Origin: CATOSK01 sp034423195
Lineage (GTDB): Bacteria > Chloroflexota > Dehalococcoidia > Lucifugimonadales > UBA3495
Assembly (NCBI GenBank): GCA_034423195.1
Contig: DAOUIZ010000024.1
Coordinates: 1-64,000 of the forward strand
Length of the DNA: 64,000 nt
Direction of reading: 5' to 3'
The notes beneath the pieces are model-generated. The model saw only the letters and a list, made by a program, of their open reading frames with translations. It was not told the origin of the DNA and ran no database searches. The translations under genes were made by a program, and so were the position numbers. Shown here in pieces: positions 7,568-16,341 of this stretch (its first letter is position 1; the number at the start of each line of letters is the position of its first letter).

Positions 7568-9732
7568 ATGAAAACCGCTATCCTTCCCCTGTTGGCTCTA
7601 GCCATCATCATCAGCGGCGCAATTGCCAATACCGCCCACGCCCAGGCTCCGCCGCTGCCTCCGCCGACCAACCTTGCCGCCGCCATCGGCGCCGAGCCGG
7701 GAACCATCCAGTTGACCTGGGACCCCGTTGACGGAGCGCCCTTCTACCGCATCGGATGGGTCGCGATGCCCAACGTGCGGGCCGCAATCGCCGCCGACCG
7801 TCCCTGGCACGAAGCGTTCCGGACCGTTGCCATTGAAAATGCCGGCCAGTCCGGCCATAAGATGTCCTACCTAGTGCCGGGCGTGGGGTACCGTTTTATC
7901 ATCGGAATCTCCCAGGACCGTTTCACCCATCCGCGCGAGTGGTCGGAGTGGACCGGCGTGCTGACCCTGGGCGTGGGCGCCGGTTCGTCCGTGTGCCCCG
8001 GGGGACAAATTTCCCCCGACGAGCGGGATGCCAATCTCTCCCGGCTGGTACGGAACGCCCTGGAGTTTGACTACGCCGCCGGCCGGCACGGCGGCAGCCT
8101 GACCTACACCACCATCGGAGATCCCCTCACCTTCAACCTGGCCATCTCCACCGACGCCTCGTCGTCCGACGTCCTGGGTTATCTCTTCGAGGGCCTCACC
8201 CAAACTCCTGGCTGAACAACCGGGTGGAGCCGCCCCTGGCCGAGTCCTGGGAACATTCCGGCGACGGTCTGACCTGGACCTTCCACCTGCGCGACGACGT
8301 TCGCTGGCATGACGGGACCCCTTTCACCGCCCATGACGTGGAATTCACCTTCAATCGCATCATCTACAACGACGACATTCCCGCCAGCAGCCGCTCGTCG
8401 TTCATCTTCCGGGTGCCGGACGACGCCGGCGGCGAACCGCGGGAAGCGCAAATGACGGTGACCGCCCTGGGTGACCACACCGTTCAGATCGTCCTCCCCA
8501 CGCCCTTCGCGCCCTTCCTGCGTTCCATGGGGACCGCAATCTACCCCAGGCACATCCTGGAACCCCGCGTGAACGACGGCACCTTCGCCGACACCTGGGA
8601 CATTGACGCCGACCCCGCCACGGTCATCGGCACCGGTCCCTTCACCATCGCCAGTTACGTGCCCGAGCAGCGCGTCGTGTTTCACCGCAACCCCGACTAC
8701 TGGCTCAGGGACGACGCCGGCAACTCCCTGCCCTATCTTGACCAGGTCGTCCAGGTCATCGTTCCCGATCTGGCCGCCGAACTGGAGGCCTTCCGCGCCG
8801 GAGAAACCGACTCGCACGGCGTACTGGGCCCGGAATACGCTGCCCTATGCCCTCTCCAACAAGCTGAAAACTTCACCATTCACCGGCGGGGGCCCACCTT
8901 CGGTTCCAACTTCCTGACCTTCAACATGAACCCGGGCCTGAATCCCCTAACTGGCGAACCCTTCCTTGCACCGGAAGAGCTCAACTGGTTCAGCAACCTG
9001 CAATTCCGCCAGGCCGTCGCCCACAGCATCGACAAGGACGCCATCATCAACGACGTGCATCATGGGTTCGGCTATCCCCAGTGGGCTTCGGTGAGTCCCG
9101 CCGCCGGCGACTTCCACAACCCGGATGTCCGCCGCTACGAGTACGACATCGACCGGGCCAATGCCATCCTGGACGGCCTGGGCTGGGTGGATACCGACGA
9201 CGACGGCGTCCGCGAAGACTCCTACGGGAACCCCATCACATTCACACTGACCACCAACACCGGCAACACCCAGCGGCAAAAGGTGGGGGCGATTATCCAC
9301 CGCGGCCTCCAAGACATCGGCATCGGCGCAGCCTACCGGTTCTCCGAGTTCGGCGGCTTGGTCCGGCAGCTCACGTCGACCTACGACTGGGAATCGATGG
9401 TCATCGGCTTCGGCGGCGGCTCCGAACCCCACTTCAGCATCAACCTGTGGCACAGCAGCGGCAGCCTGCACCTGTGGCATCCCAACCAGACGGAGCCGGC
9501 GACGGACTGGGAAGCCGCCATCGACGATCTCTATGACCGGGGCAGCCAGGAATTGGACCACAACCGGCGGGTGGAGATCTATCACCAAGCCCAGGCAATC
9601 GCCGCCGAAAACGTTCCGGTCATCTATACTGCTCACCCCGAACGGCTTGCCGCGGTTCGCAACGTGTTCGGCAACACCACCGCCACCCTGTACGGCCTCT
9701 GGGACATTCGCTACCTGTACCGGACCGATTAG
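7568..9732 (+). pseudogene. Peptide ABC transporter substrate-binding protein (SBP family 5), frameshifted
   Basis: The first frame (7568-8215) encodes a signal peptide (cleavage after AHA, about residue 25) and a fibronectin-III-like segment (IQLTWDPVDGAPFYRIGW). It then starts the family-5 binding-protein fold: ISTDASSSDVLGYLFEGLT, and hits TGA at 8213. The fold continues without loss in another frame from about 8203: NSWLNNRVEPPLAESWEHS, WTFHLRDDVRWHDGTPFTAHDVEFTFN, ending at 9732. One extra A in the AAA run at 8202-8204 would restore a single protein of about 720 aa. It may be a real inactivating mutation, a sequencing error or a programmed shift; no canonical slippery heptamer sits in the right phase. 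No permease genes adjoin it. Confidence 0.85.
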
Positions 9733-10049
9733 CGCCGGCCCGGCGGAAGTATGCCTACGGACCAACTGCTCAAAGATTGAGCGGCATGAGCTGGGCGGGT
9801 GGACCGGCAAAACGGGTTCCTCATGCTGGTTCACCGGGTTCGCCGGGGCTTGCGGAGCAACCCGGGTTTCGCGATTTTCTCCCCTTTCGGCCAACTGCTT
9901 TGGGCAAACTACTTCGGTGCGCCGTGGGGGATACTGCCGCCCCGGCCGGGTTGGCTCCGTGAATCCTTCTCTCCCCGCGTGTTCGTATATTTCCCATCGA
10001 AACAATGATAAATCGGACCTGACCTCTCCTGGGCAAAAAGGAGCGTCTG
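9733..10049. other. Spacer without a convincing gene
   Basis: About 317 bp. An AT-rich patch near 9985-10015 followed by AAAAAGGAG is the likely expression signal for the DUF805 gene. Nothing else is recognisable. Confidence 0.4.
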
Positions 10050-10805
10050 ATGGCAACGCCCGCGAATTACCAGGCCGGACCCTCGATGACCTTCATTGAG
10101 GCTATTCGGCAGTGTTTCAGGAAGTACGGCGATTTTTCCGGCCGCGCCCCCCGGCCCGAGTACTGGTGGTGGTTGGTGGGATACGTCATCGCCGGTTCGA
10201 TTCTGGCCACCATAGACACCTTTATCGTGTCGATGATCGGCGGGGAAGATGCGTTCAGCCCCCTCTACCTGGTTTTCGTCCTGGCAGTGCTTCTGCCCAG
10301 CCTGGCAGTCACCTCGCGACGCCTGCATGACATCGGCAAGTCGGGTTGGTGGCTGCTGGTGTGGATCGGGATCACGTCCATTGGATGGATTCCCTTTGCC
10401 TTGGGAGTGGCCGCCTTCGCCCTGGGCCTGCTGGATGAATGGTCCGGGACCAACGTCGAGTTCATTCCCCTGATTCTCGGCGGATTCCTTACCCTCGTCG
10501 TGCAGGTTTCCGTGTTTATCTGGGTGGTCCTTTGGCTGGCCCGCCAGGGGGACCCGGGCCCCAACAGCTACGGGCCCTCCCCCCGGCCGGCGGCGGCGGC
10601 CGTTCCATCCGCCCCGGTTCAGGCTGGTGCGGCGCCTCCCTCGGAGGACGGCTCCGCCGCGGCGGCAGCGGGGGAGGAAGCTCCGCCTGCGGACGACGCC
10701 GGGCCTGCCAGTGCCGAGGCAGAGGCTCCGGCCCCGGCGGAGGTCCACGACGGCGGGCCGGGGGAGGCTGTTGAAGAAGCCGGGGAGGAGGAGCGGGAGC
10801 CCTAG
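10050..10805 (+). CDS. DUF805 family membrane protein with acidic Ala/Pro-rich tail
   Basis: Protein of 251 aa starting at ATG 10050 after AAAAAGGAG. Family hallmarks are YGDFSGRAPRPEYWWW near residue 30, SRRLHDIGKSGWW near 90 and DPGPNSYGPSP near 168. Four membrane segments lie between. DUF805 proteins are small inner-membrane proteins of unknown function. Unlike most members, this one carries about 80 extra C-terminal residues rich in Ala, Pro, Glu and Asp, probably disordered and cytoplasmic. Confidence 0.85.
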   Translation: MATPANYQAGPSMTFIEAIRQCFRKYGDFSGRAPRPEYWWWLVGYVIAGSILATIDTFIVSMIGGEDAFSPLYLVFVLAVLLPSLAVTSRRLHDIGKSGWWLLVWIGITSIGWIPFALGVAAFALGLLDEWSGTNVEFIPLILGGFLTLVVQVSVFIWVVLWLARQGDPGPNSYGPSPRPAAAAVPSAPVQAGAAPPSEDGSAAAAAGEEAPPADDAGPASAEAEAPAPAEVHDGGPGEAVEEAGEEEREP

Positions 10806-10840
10806 CTCCGGGGAGCGGCAGGAACCGCCGCCGTCCCCGG

Positions 10841-11197
10841 TCAGCGGTACATGGGCCTGAAGAAGCTGTGAAGGAAGTTGCGGTTGTGGGCCCACGAGTG
10901 GGCGCGCTTGACCACGCTGTCCGGGATTTTCTCGCCCCGCTTGTGCGTTATCCGCATGGACTCGTAGCTGCTCAGCTCCGGCGGCGCGTCAGCCGTGAAG
11001 ATGATCTCGCACTCCTGAGACTCGATGTACAGCTTCAGGGCCTCGTACCCGGTGACCCGCCGGTTGGGGGTCTGGTAGATGTAGAGTTCGGTGCTGCCGA
11101 TCAGTTCGTCGACATGATCGTTGCCGTTGCCCCGTCCGCCGCCCTGCCTCAGCTGGCGGCGGTTGTAACCGTAGTCCCGCAGGTTTCGGTTGATCAT
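10841..11197 (-). CDS. Hypothetical protein in operon with SMP-30
   Basis: Protein of 118 aa with a strong ribosome site (GGAGACCGGAGG) directly before ATG 11197. It begins 30 bp after the SMP-30 stop, so the two are probably co-transcribed. The middle part (TELYIYQTPNRRVTGYEALKLYI) and the C-terminus (KRAHSWAHNRNFLHSFFRPMYR) are basic and soluble, without a signal peptide. I do not recognise a family. Confidence 0.6.
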   Translation of the reverse strand: MINRNLRDYGYNRRQLRQGGGRGNGNDHVDELIGSTELYIYQTPNRRVTGYEALKLYIESQECEIIFTADAPPELSSYESMRITHKRGEKIPDSVVKRAHSWAHNRNFLHSFFRPMYR

Positions 11198-11227
11198 CCT
11201 CCGGTCTCCTTGGGATGATTAGGCTGG

Positions 11228-12130
11228 TCAGGGATAAAGGGCCCACCCGACCCGGTCCGTCTCGGCCCGGTAGAAGTGGCCGTCGGTGGAGGTGACGAAA
11301 ATGGTGGACAGGTCGGGGCCGCCGAAGCAGCAGTTGGTGGGCCGGTTGCAGGAGATGGGGTGCGTCTCCAGGACGCGGCCCACGGGAGAGAACACGTACA
11401 GCATGGGCCCGGGCCCGCCCAGTTCCCATCCTGCGGTGGCGATAATGTTCCCGTCGGCGTCCAGGCACATTCCGTCGATGCCCCGGTGGACGGCGTTGGC
11501 GTCCCGTCCGAAGGCGTGGAGCATGTCGTAGGGGCCCAGGCTCCCGTCGTCGTTGATCGGATAGGCCCGCAGTTCCCGGTCCAGGTCCAGACGCTCGCTG
11601 TTGCTTTCCGCGACGTAGAGGGTCTTGCCGTCGGGAGAGACCAGGATACCGTTCGGCATGGTGGTGTCGAAGGTGACCCGGGTGGTGGTGTAGGAGCCGT
11701 CGGGCTGGGGGTCGGCCCGGACGACCGAGCGGTTGTCCAGCTCCTCCACCTCGCTGGGGTCAATGTTGCCGGCGTTCCAGGGATTGGTGAACCAGATGCG
11801 CCCGTGCCGGTCCACGGCCAGGTCGTTGGGAGTGTTCAGTTTCTGGCCGTCCACCCGGTCGGCAACGGTCGTGGTGGAGCCGTCGGGGTTGAACCGGACG
11901 ATGGCCCGGCCGCCCGAGCAGCAGCCGTAGAGATTGCCCCGGGTGTCGTGGGCCAGACCGTTGGTGTGGTTGGTTCCCTCCCGGCTGGTCGTGATCCCGC
12001 CGGTGGCTGGGTCGTATTTCATGATCCGGCTGGTGGGAATGTGGGTGAAGTAGATGGCTTCACCATCCCAGACGGGGCCTTCGCTGACGCCGCCGTAGGG
12101 CCTGGTGACCAACTGGAACTTCCAACTCAT
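11228..12130 (-). CDS. SMP-30/gluconolactonase-like beta-propeller hydrolase
   Basis: Protein of 300 aa starting at ATG 12130 after GGAGCTTGCG. The metal ligands of the regucalcin/gluconolactonase family are visible: Glu17 in SEGPVWD, Asn in NTPNDLAVDRHGRIWFTN (about 104), and Asp in GIDGMCLDADGN (about 222). The family opens lactones of sugar acids or related cyclic esters using a bound divalent metal; the substrate here is unknown. It has normal family length and no signal peptide, so it is cytoplasmic. Confidence 0.88.
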   Translation of the reverse strand: MSWKFQLVTRPYGGVSEGPVWDGEAIYFTHIPTSRIMKYDPATGGITTSREGTNHTNGLAHDTRGNLYGCCSGGRAIVRFNPDGSTTTVADRVDGQKLNTPNDLAVDRHGRIWFTNPWNAGNIDPSEVEELDNRSVVRADPQPDGSYTTTRVTFDTTMPNGILVSPDGKTLYVAESNSERLDLDRELRAYPINDDGSLGPYDMLHAFGRDANAVHRGIDGMCLDADGNIIATAGWELGGPGPMLYVFSPVGRVLETHPISCNRPTNCCFGGPDLSTIFVTSTDGHFYRAETDRVGWALYP

Positions 12131-12347
12131 CGCAAGCTCCTTTTCGGGTTAAACAAAGGGACAACGCTGGATGGGAGCGGGGCCGATTATAGCAGGGGGC
12201 ATTGGGGGTGGACAACACGCCGGTATGAACGGGAACCCGGCGTGTGGCCTCCCAAACCTTGGGCGGCGCAGGCGGGCCGATGGATTAACTTCGGCCGGTG
12301 AGGGGCATCGGAAAGGGCGTTGACGCAGGGGGATGCCTGGGCGAAAA

Positions 12348-12356
12348 TGCTACAAT
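12348..12356 (+). promoter_or_regulatory. Extended -10 promoter element of lepB
   Basis: TGC-TACAAT is an extended -10 element. It would start transcription near 12363, downstream of earlier in-frame start codons, which supports GTG 12395 as the lepB start. No well-placed -35 is seen. Confidence 0.5.
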
Positions 12357-12394
12357 TTCGTCGCATCGCCGCATCTCGGGAGTGGAGACTCTCA

Positions 12395-12970
12395 GTGTCC
12401 AATATGTTCCGGGAATTCGTTGAAGCCATCGTGCTGGCCCTGGTGGTGTTCGTCGCCATCCAGACCAGCATCCAGAACTTCAAGGTGGAGGGCTCCAGCA
12501 TGCATCCCACCCTCCAGGGTGGGCACTACCTGCTGGTCAACAAGCTGGTCTACTTCCGGGTGGACCCGGAGCGGTGGTCCCGCATCGTCCCCTTCTGGGT
12601 GGTGGATGACTCGGAGCAGGCATTTTCGGCCAACCAGCCGGAGCGGGGAGAGGTCGTGGTTTTCCACTTTCCCCGGGACCAGAGCCGCGATTTCGTCAAG
12701 CGGGTCATCGGCGTTCCCGGGGATGTGGTGGAAATCAACGAAGGAGCCGTTTCCGTCAACGGCAGGGCCCTCCACGAACCCTACATTACCTCCCGCGACA
12801 AGGCGAGCATGGACCCGGTGATGCTGAGACACGGCGAATATTTCGTCCTGGGGGACAACCGGGCCGGCAGCAACGATTCGCGGAACTGGGGGCCGGTCCC
12901 GGAGGAGAACATCCTGGGGCAGGTCTGGCTGGTCTACTGGCCCCCCTCCGACTGGGGATTGCTCCAGTAA
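12395..12970 (+). CDS. lepB: Signal peptidase I
   Basis: Membrane-anchored serine protease of about 191 aa that removes signal peptides from exported proteins. One N-terminal membrane segment (residues 8-24) is followed by box B, VEGSSMHPTL, with nucleophile Ser35. Box D has the general base Lys102 in DFVKRVIGVPGD, and box E is LGDNRAGSNDSRNWG. Start codons further upstream exist, but the promoter element at 12348 and a GGGAG site favour GTG 12395. The signal-peptide-bearing binding proteins in this window are plausible substrates. Confidence 0.92.
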   Translation: MSNMFREFVEAIVLALVVFVAIQTSIQNFKVEGSSMHPTLQGGHYLLVNKLVYFRVDPERWSRIVPFWVVDDSEQAFSANQPERGEVVVFHFPRDQSRDFVKRVIGVPGDVVEINEGAVSVNGRALHEPYITSRDKASMDPVMLRHGEYFVLGDNRAGSNDSRNWGPVPEENILGQVWLVYWPPSDWGLLQ

Positions 12971-13057
12971 AAAGCGGCAACCGGGGCGATGGGGAAAGAA
13001 ACAGGGACGCTCATCGCGTCCCCGTTTGCTGTCCTGGGCAGGGCCAGCCCCGGCGGG

Positions 13058-13411
13058 CTACTCCTCTTCGGCTTCTGCCGCCTCGGCGGGAGGCTTTTCC
13101 GGTCCCACCAGGATGTCGTCACCCTCCACCCGCACCTCGAAGGTGCGGAGGGGTTCATCCGCCGGCGGCGTTATAACCGCGCCGGTTACCACGCTGAAAA
13201 GCGCGCCGTGCAGGGGGCAGACGACTTCGTCGCCGTCCAGGTCTCCCTCGGACAATGAAGCGTATGAATGAGTGCAGATGTCGTCGATGGCGTAGACCTC
13301 CCCATCGACGTTGCACAGCAATATCTGGTCTTCCCCCACCTCCACCGGCTTCATGTCGCCGGGAGAGACTTCCCCAACCGTTGCTACCTTGACGAATTGC
13401 CCCTCTGCCAT
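13058..13411 (-). CDS. Rieske [2Fe-2S] ferredoxin
   Basis: Protein of 117 aa starting at ATG 13411 with a strong GGAGGAG site. Cluster ligands are Cys46 and His48 (CTHSY) and Cys65 and His68 (CPLHGALF), the pattern of bacterial dioxygenase-type Rieske ferredoxins. It would carry one electron to an oxygenase or reductase, but no oxygenase lies nearby. The C-terminus adds a short Glu/Ala-rich tail. Confidence 0.9.
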   Translation of the reverse strand: MAEGQFVKVATVGEVSPGDMKPVEVGEDQILLCNVDGEVYAIDDICTHSYASLSEGDLDGDEVVCPLHGALFSVVTGAVITPPADEPLRTFEVRVEGDDILVGPEKPPAEAAEAEEE

Positions 13412-13560
13412 GTGCGCTCCTCCGGGAAGAGTTGAGATTATTTTGGATATGATTGCCTGGTAACGGACCGGCTCCCGCCGGCCCGCCACATTATAGAGCA
13501 CACCGGTTGGGGCGGGAAGGCGGCAGGGCAGGCGACGCAGGGCCATCGCATGCAGTCTGA

Positions 13561-13620
13561 TTCGCCCCTTTCACCTCCTCTCCCGTCATTCCCGCGCAGG
13601 CGGGAATCCAGACCCCCGTC
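13561..13620 (+). repeat. REP-like palindromic repeat
   Basis: A pyrimidine-rich lead (CACCTCCTCTCCCGTC) is followed by the palindromic core ATTCCCGCGCAGGCGGGAAT and CCAGACCCCC. The same arrangement occurs inverted at 46341-46390, and a more diverged form near 32500. Confidence 0.7.
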
Positions 13621-13711
13621 GTCCGTTCCACGCAATGTCGTGTTGACCATTCGCTGGAAATTTGACCAAACTGGCTTTCATGCGATTGCCCTGGCAGGTG
13701 ACGGAGTCGGA

Positions 13712-14428
13712 TCAGCGGTCGCGGCGGCGTTCCAACTCGGCTTCCAACTCCCTGACCCGGGCCTCGGCAGCGGCCCTTGCCTCCCGCTCGGCGATGCGGG
13801 CGTTGGCGGTCTGTTCATGGGTTTCCAGGTAGTCTTCGGACCTGGGGTCCCACCAGCGGAGCCGGCCATTGTCCCAGCATACGTCCAACCCCAGCGCCTC
13901 GCTTCGGCCATGGAGAATCCCCTGGCCCAATTGCTCGATGGGGATGGGCCGGTACGAACCGCCGATTAGCCGGTCTCCGGCGAGGCTCTGCCGGTGGTAT
14001 TGACCGCCCGATGGGTCGAACCGCCAGTATTCCTGGACCCCGTATTCCATGTACCCGGCCCGTTTCCGGCCGTCATCCTGATGGCCGGTGCTGGGCGATG
14101 CGACCTCAAGCACGAACTGGGGGGCCTTTCCCTGCCCCTCGATGGAGTATCCCCGGCGGTCGATAACATCGGCCACGTCCACGTCCACGTCGAAGGCGAT
14201 CATCAGGTCGGGGATTAGTATGCCCTCGCGCGGGTGGTGCCGCCAGCCCAGGGGAGTCTCGGCCATAACCAGGGTGGTTTCGGGGGAGCCGAGATGCCGC
14301 TTCAGAGAGTAGAGGTAGCCGGGTTCGTAAAGATAGATGGGGTTGTTCATGTCCTCTCGCGGCGGGAAGTCGGGAAAGCGGCCGTCAGGACCGGCGCCCG
14401 GGGTCTTCTCGATATTCCTGGCAGTCAT
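13712..14428 (-). CDS. Uma2-family (DUF820) putative restriction endonuclease-like protein
   Basis: Protein of 238 aa starting at ATG 14428 after AAGGAACGCC. The PD-(D/E)XK-like core shows IPDLMIAFDV (about 92-101), FVLEVASPSTGHQD and KRAGYMEYGVQEYWRFDP, the Uma2 signature. The C-terminal 45 residues (REARAAAEARVRELEAELE) form a coiled coil. Uma2 proteins are abundant in Cyanobacteria and Chloroflexota; their biological role is not settled. It stands alone, divergent from gcvT. Confidence 0.87.
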   Translation of the reverse strand: MTARNIEKTPGAGPDGRFPDFPPREDMNNPIYLYEPGYLYSLKRHLGSPETTLVMAETPLGWRHHPREGILIPDLMIAFDVDVDVADVIDRRGYSIEGQGKAPQFVLEVASPSTGHQDDGRKRAGYMEYGVQEYWRFDPSGGQYHRQSLAGDRLIGGSYRPIPIEQLGQGILHGRSEALGLDVCWDNGRLRWWDPRSEDYLETHEQTANARIAEREARAAAEARVRELEAELERRRDR

Positions 14429-14667
14429 GGCGTTCCTTCTGACCGATGGTCGCCGCTTTCCGGCGCGAATTTCGGCAACTTACCGGAGAGGGCTGGACGG
14501 CGCCGGGCGGAATGTGTGTCCCCATCATTATACGGGAATCGCGCGGGAGTATTCTCCGGCGGAAAGAAGAACAACGCCCGGCCCGGTGGCGGCCCCAGGG
14601 TCGTAATGATAGGATTATTCCGGTAGAACCAAGCGGTCCCGGAGGGGAAGCAGATGGGAAAACAGAT

Positions 14668-15768
14668 ATGGAACTGAAGACGGCGCTGCACCCGGTCCAC
14701 GTGGCGCTGGGGGCCCGGATGGTGCCCTTCGGCGGGTGGGACATGCCGGTCCAATACGCGGGGATTCTATCGGAAGTGCGGGCTGTCCGGACTGCCGTGG
14801 GGATGTTCGACGTTTCCCACATGGGACGGGTGTACATCGGTGGGCCGTCCGCCGCGCCCTTCCTCGATTGGGTGCTCACCGGGTCGGCCACCGACCTGCG
14901 TCGGGGGCGGGCCAGGTACTGCTTCATCTGCAACGAAGCGGGCGGCGTCATCGACGACACCATCTTTTACCGCCTGGACGAGGACCGGTTCCTGCTGATT
15001 CCCAACGCCGGCAACCGGGAAGAGGTGCTGGCCTGGTTCAACAGCAAGATTGAGGAAAGGTTCCCCGGCCGGGTGACGCTGGATGACCAGACCATGGCAA
15101 CGGGGTTGATCGCGGTCCAGGGCCCGGGGGCTGCCGCCATGCTGGACGGCCTCACCGGCCAGGACGGGAACCTGTTTTCCACCCTGCGTCCCTTTTCCCA
15201 CCGCAGCAGAATGGTCAGCGGGATAAGGGTGACGGCGGGGCGCACGGGCTACACCGGCGAGGACGGCTTCGAGATGGTCGTGGCGTCCGGGGATACGGAA
15301 CGGCTCTGGAATACGCTGGCCGAGGCCGGCGCGGTCCCCTGCGGGCTGGGGGCCAGGGATGTCCTCCGGCTGGAGGCGGCGCTTCCCCTGCACGGCCACG
15401 AAATCGACCAGTCCATCACGCCCATCGAAGCGGGACTCCAGAGGTTTGTCCGCGCCGAGGGTGAATACGTCGGCGCCGGGGTGCTGCAGGGCCAGATGAG
15501 GGACGGCACCGGGCGCAAGCTGGTCGGGTTCAAGCTGCCCGGCAGGAGCGCTCCCCGGGCGGAGTACGAGGTCAGCGTAGCGGGGGAAACGGTGGGTTCC
15601 ATCACCAGCGGCAGCTACTCTCCCACGCTTGACACCAGCATTGCTATGGGCTACGTTTTGGAGCGTTATTCGGCGGCGGGACAGGCGGTGGACATCGACA
15701 TACGGGGACGCTCCAACTCTGCCGAGATAGTGTCCCTTCCCTTCTATTCCAGGCCCTCCAGCCAGTAA
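14668..15768 (+). CDS. gcvT: Glycine cleavage system T protein (aminomethyltransferase)
   Basis: Protein of 366 aa starting at ATG 14668. It transfers the aminomethyl group from lipoyl-GcvH to tetrahydrofolate, releasing ammonia and giving methylene-THF. Family motifs include MVPFGGWDMPVQYAGI, VGMFDVSHMGR, ALPLHGHEID and SITSGSYSPTL. It is the first gene of gcvT-gcvH-gcvPA-gcvPB. GGAGGGGAAG lies about 18 bp upstream, a rather long spacing. The window has no lpd gene, so the L protein must come from elsewhere. Confidence 0.95.
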   Translation: MELKTALHPVHVALGARMVPFGGWDMPVQYAGILSEVRAVRTAVGMFDVSHMGRVYIGGPSAAPFLDWVLTGSATDLRRGRARYCFICNEAGGVIDDTIFYRLDEDRFLLIPNAGNREEVLAWFNSKIEERFPGRVTLDDQTMATGLIAVQGPGAAAMLDGLTGQDGNLFSTLRPFSHRSRMVSGIRVTAGRTGYTGEDGFEMVVASGDTERLWNTLAEAGAVPCGLGARDVLRLEAALPLHGHEIDQSITPIEAGLQRFVRAEGEYVGAGVLQGQMRDGTGRKLVGFKLPGRSAPRAEYEVSVAGETVGSITSGSYSPTLDTSIAMGYVLERYSAAGQAVDIDIRGRSNSAEIVSLPFYSRPSSQ

Positions 15769-15816
15769 TCCGGCTTCTTCAAAACCCCCGGACCAACCAC
15801 AGGAGATTTGGACGAA

Positions 15817-16206
15817 TTGAACCCCGACGACCGCAGGTACACCAGGGAACACGAGTGGATTCAGGTGGAGGATGAAGCCTCGGGCCGGGCGCTGGTTGGC
15901 ATCACCCAATACGCCCAGGACCAGCTGGGAGACGTGGTCTATTTCGACCTGCCCCAGGCCGGCGACACCCTGGGCGCCATGGCGAAGATGGGCGAGGTGG
16001 AGTCCGTGAAAGCCGTGTCCGACCTTTTCAGTCCGGTCAGCGGCGAGGTTGTTGAGGTCAACAGCAGCCTGGTTGACCAGCCGGAGCTGGTCAACGAAGA
16101 CCCGTTCAACCAGGGCTGGATCATGCGCATCACCATGAGCCAACCGTCCGAGTTCGACGGGTTGATGACCGCCGCGGAGTACGACGAGTACATCGGCGGC
16201 TTGTGA
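15817..16206 (+). CDS. gcvH: Glycine cleavage system H protein
   Basis: Lipoyl carrier shuttling the aminomethyl intermediate between the P, T and L proteins. About 129 aa. Motifs are YTREHEWIQV, GITQYAQDQLGDVVYFDLP and the lipoylation site in GEVESVKAVSD (Lys65 from the chosen start). Two TTG codons are possible: 15808 lies one base after AGGAGA, while 15817 has normal spacing and is preferred. It lies 48 bp downstream of gcvT. Confidence 0.94.
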   Translation: MNPDDRRYTREHEWIQVEDEASGRALVGITQYAQDQLGDVVYFDLPQAGDTLGAMAKMGEVESVKAVSDLFSPVSGEVVEVNSSLVDQPELVNEDPFNQGWIMRITMSQPSEFDGLMTAAEYDEYIGGL

Positions 16207-16341
16207 CCCGGGACGGTTCATCCAGGACAACTTTGAGGCAAAAGCGTCCTCGAAGCTGTCTCACTTTCCCCCTGCCCGCCCCGGGTTTTCCAGCCCCGGA
16301 AGGACCCTGCCAGGAACCCCAGTCAAAGGAGACCAGACCCC

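Noticed and set aside
8201..8207. CCCAAAC at the frameshift read as a programmed -1 slippery site
   Set aside because: The heptamer is out of phase with the zero-frame codons (ACC CAA ACT), so the X-XXY-YYZ rule is not met.
14441..14667. Possible glycine riboswitch before gcvT (a GGAGAG-like word is present)
   Set aside because: The conserved CUCUCAGG and GAAGGGGCAA blocks of the glycine aptamer are absent and no paired-aptamer fold is visible.
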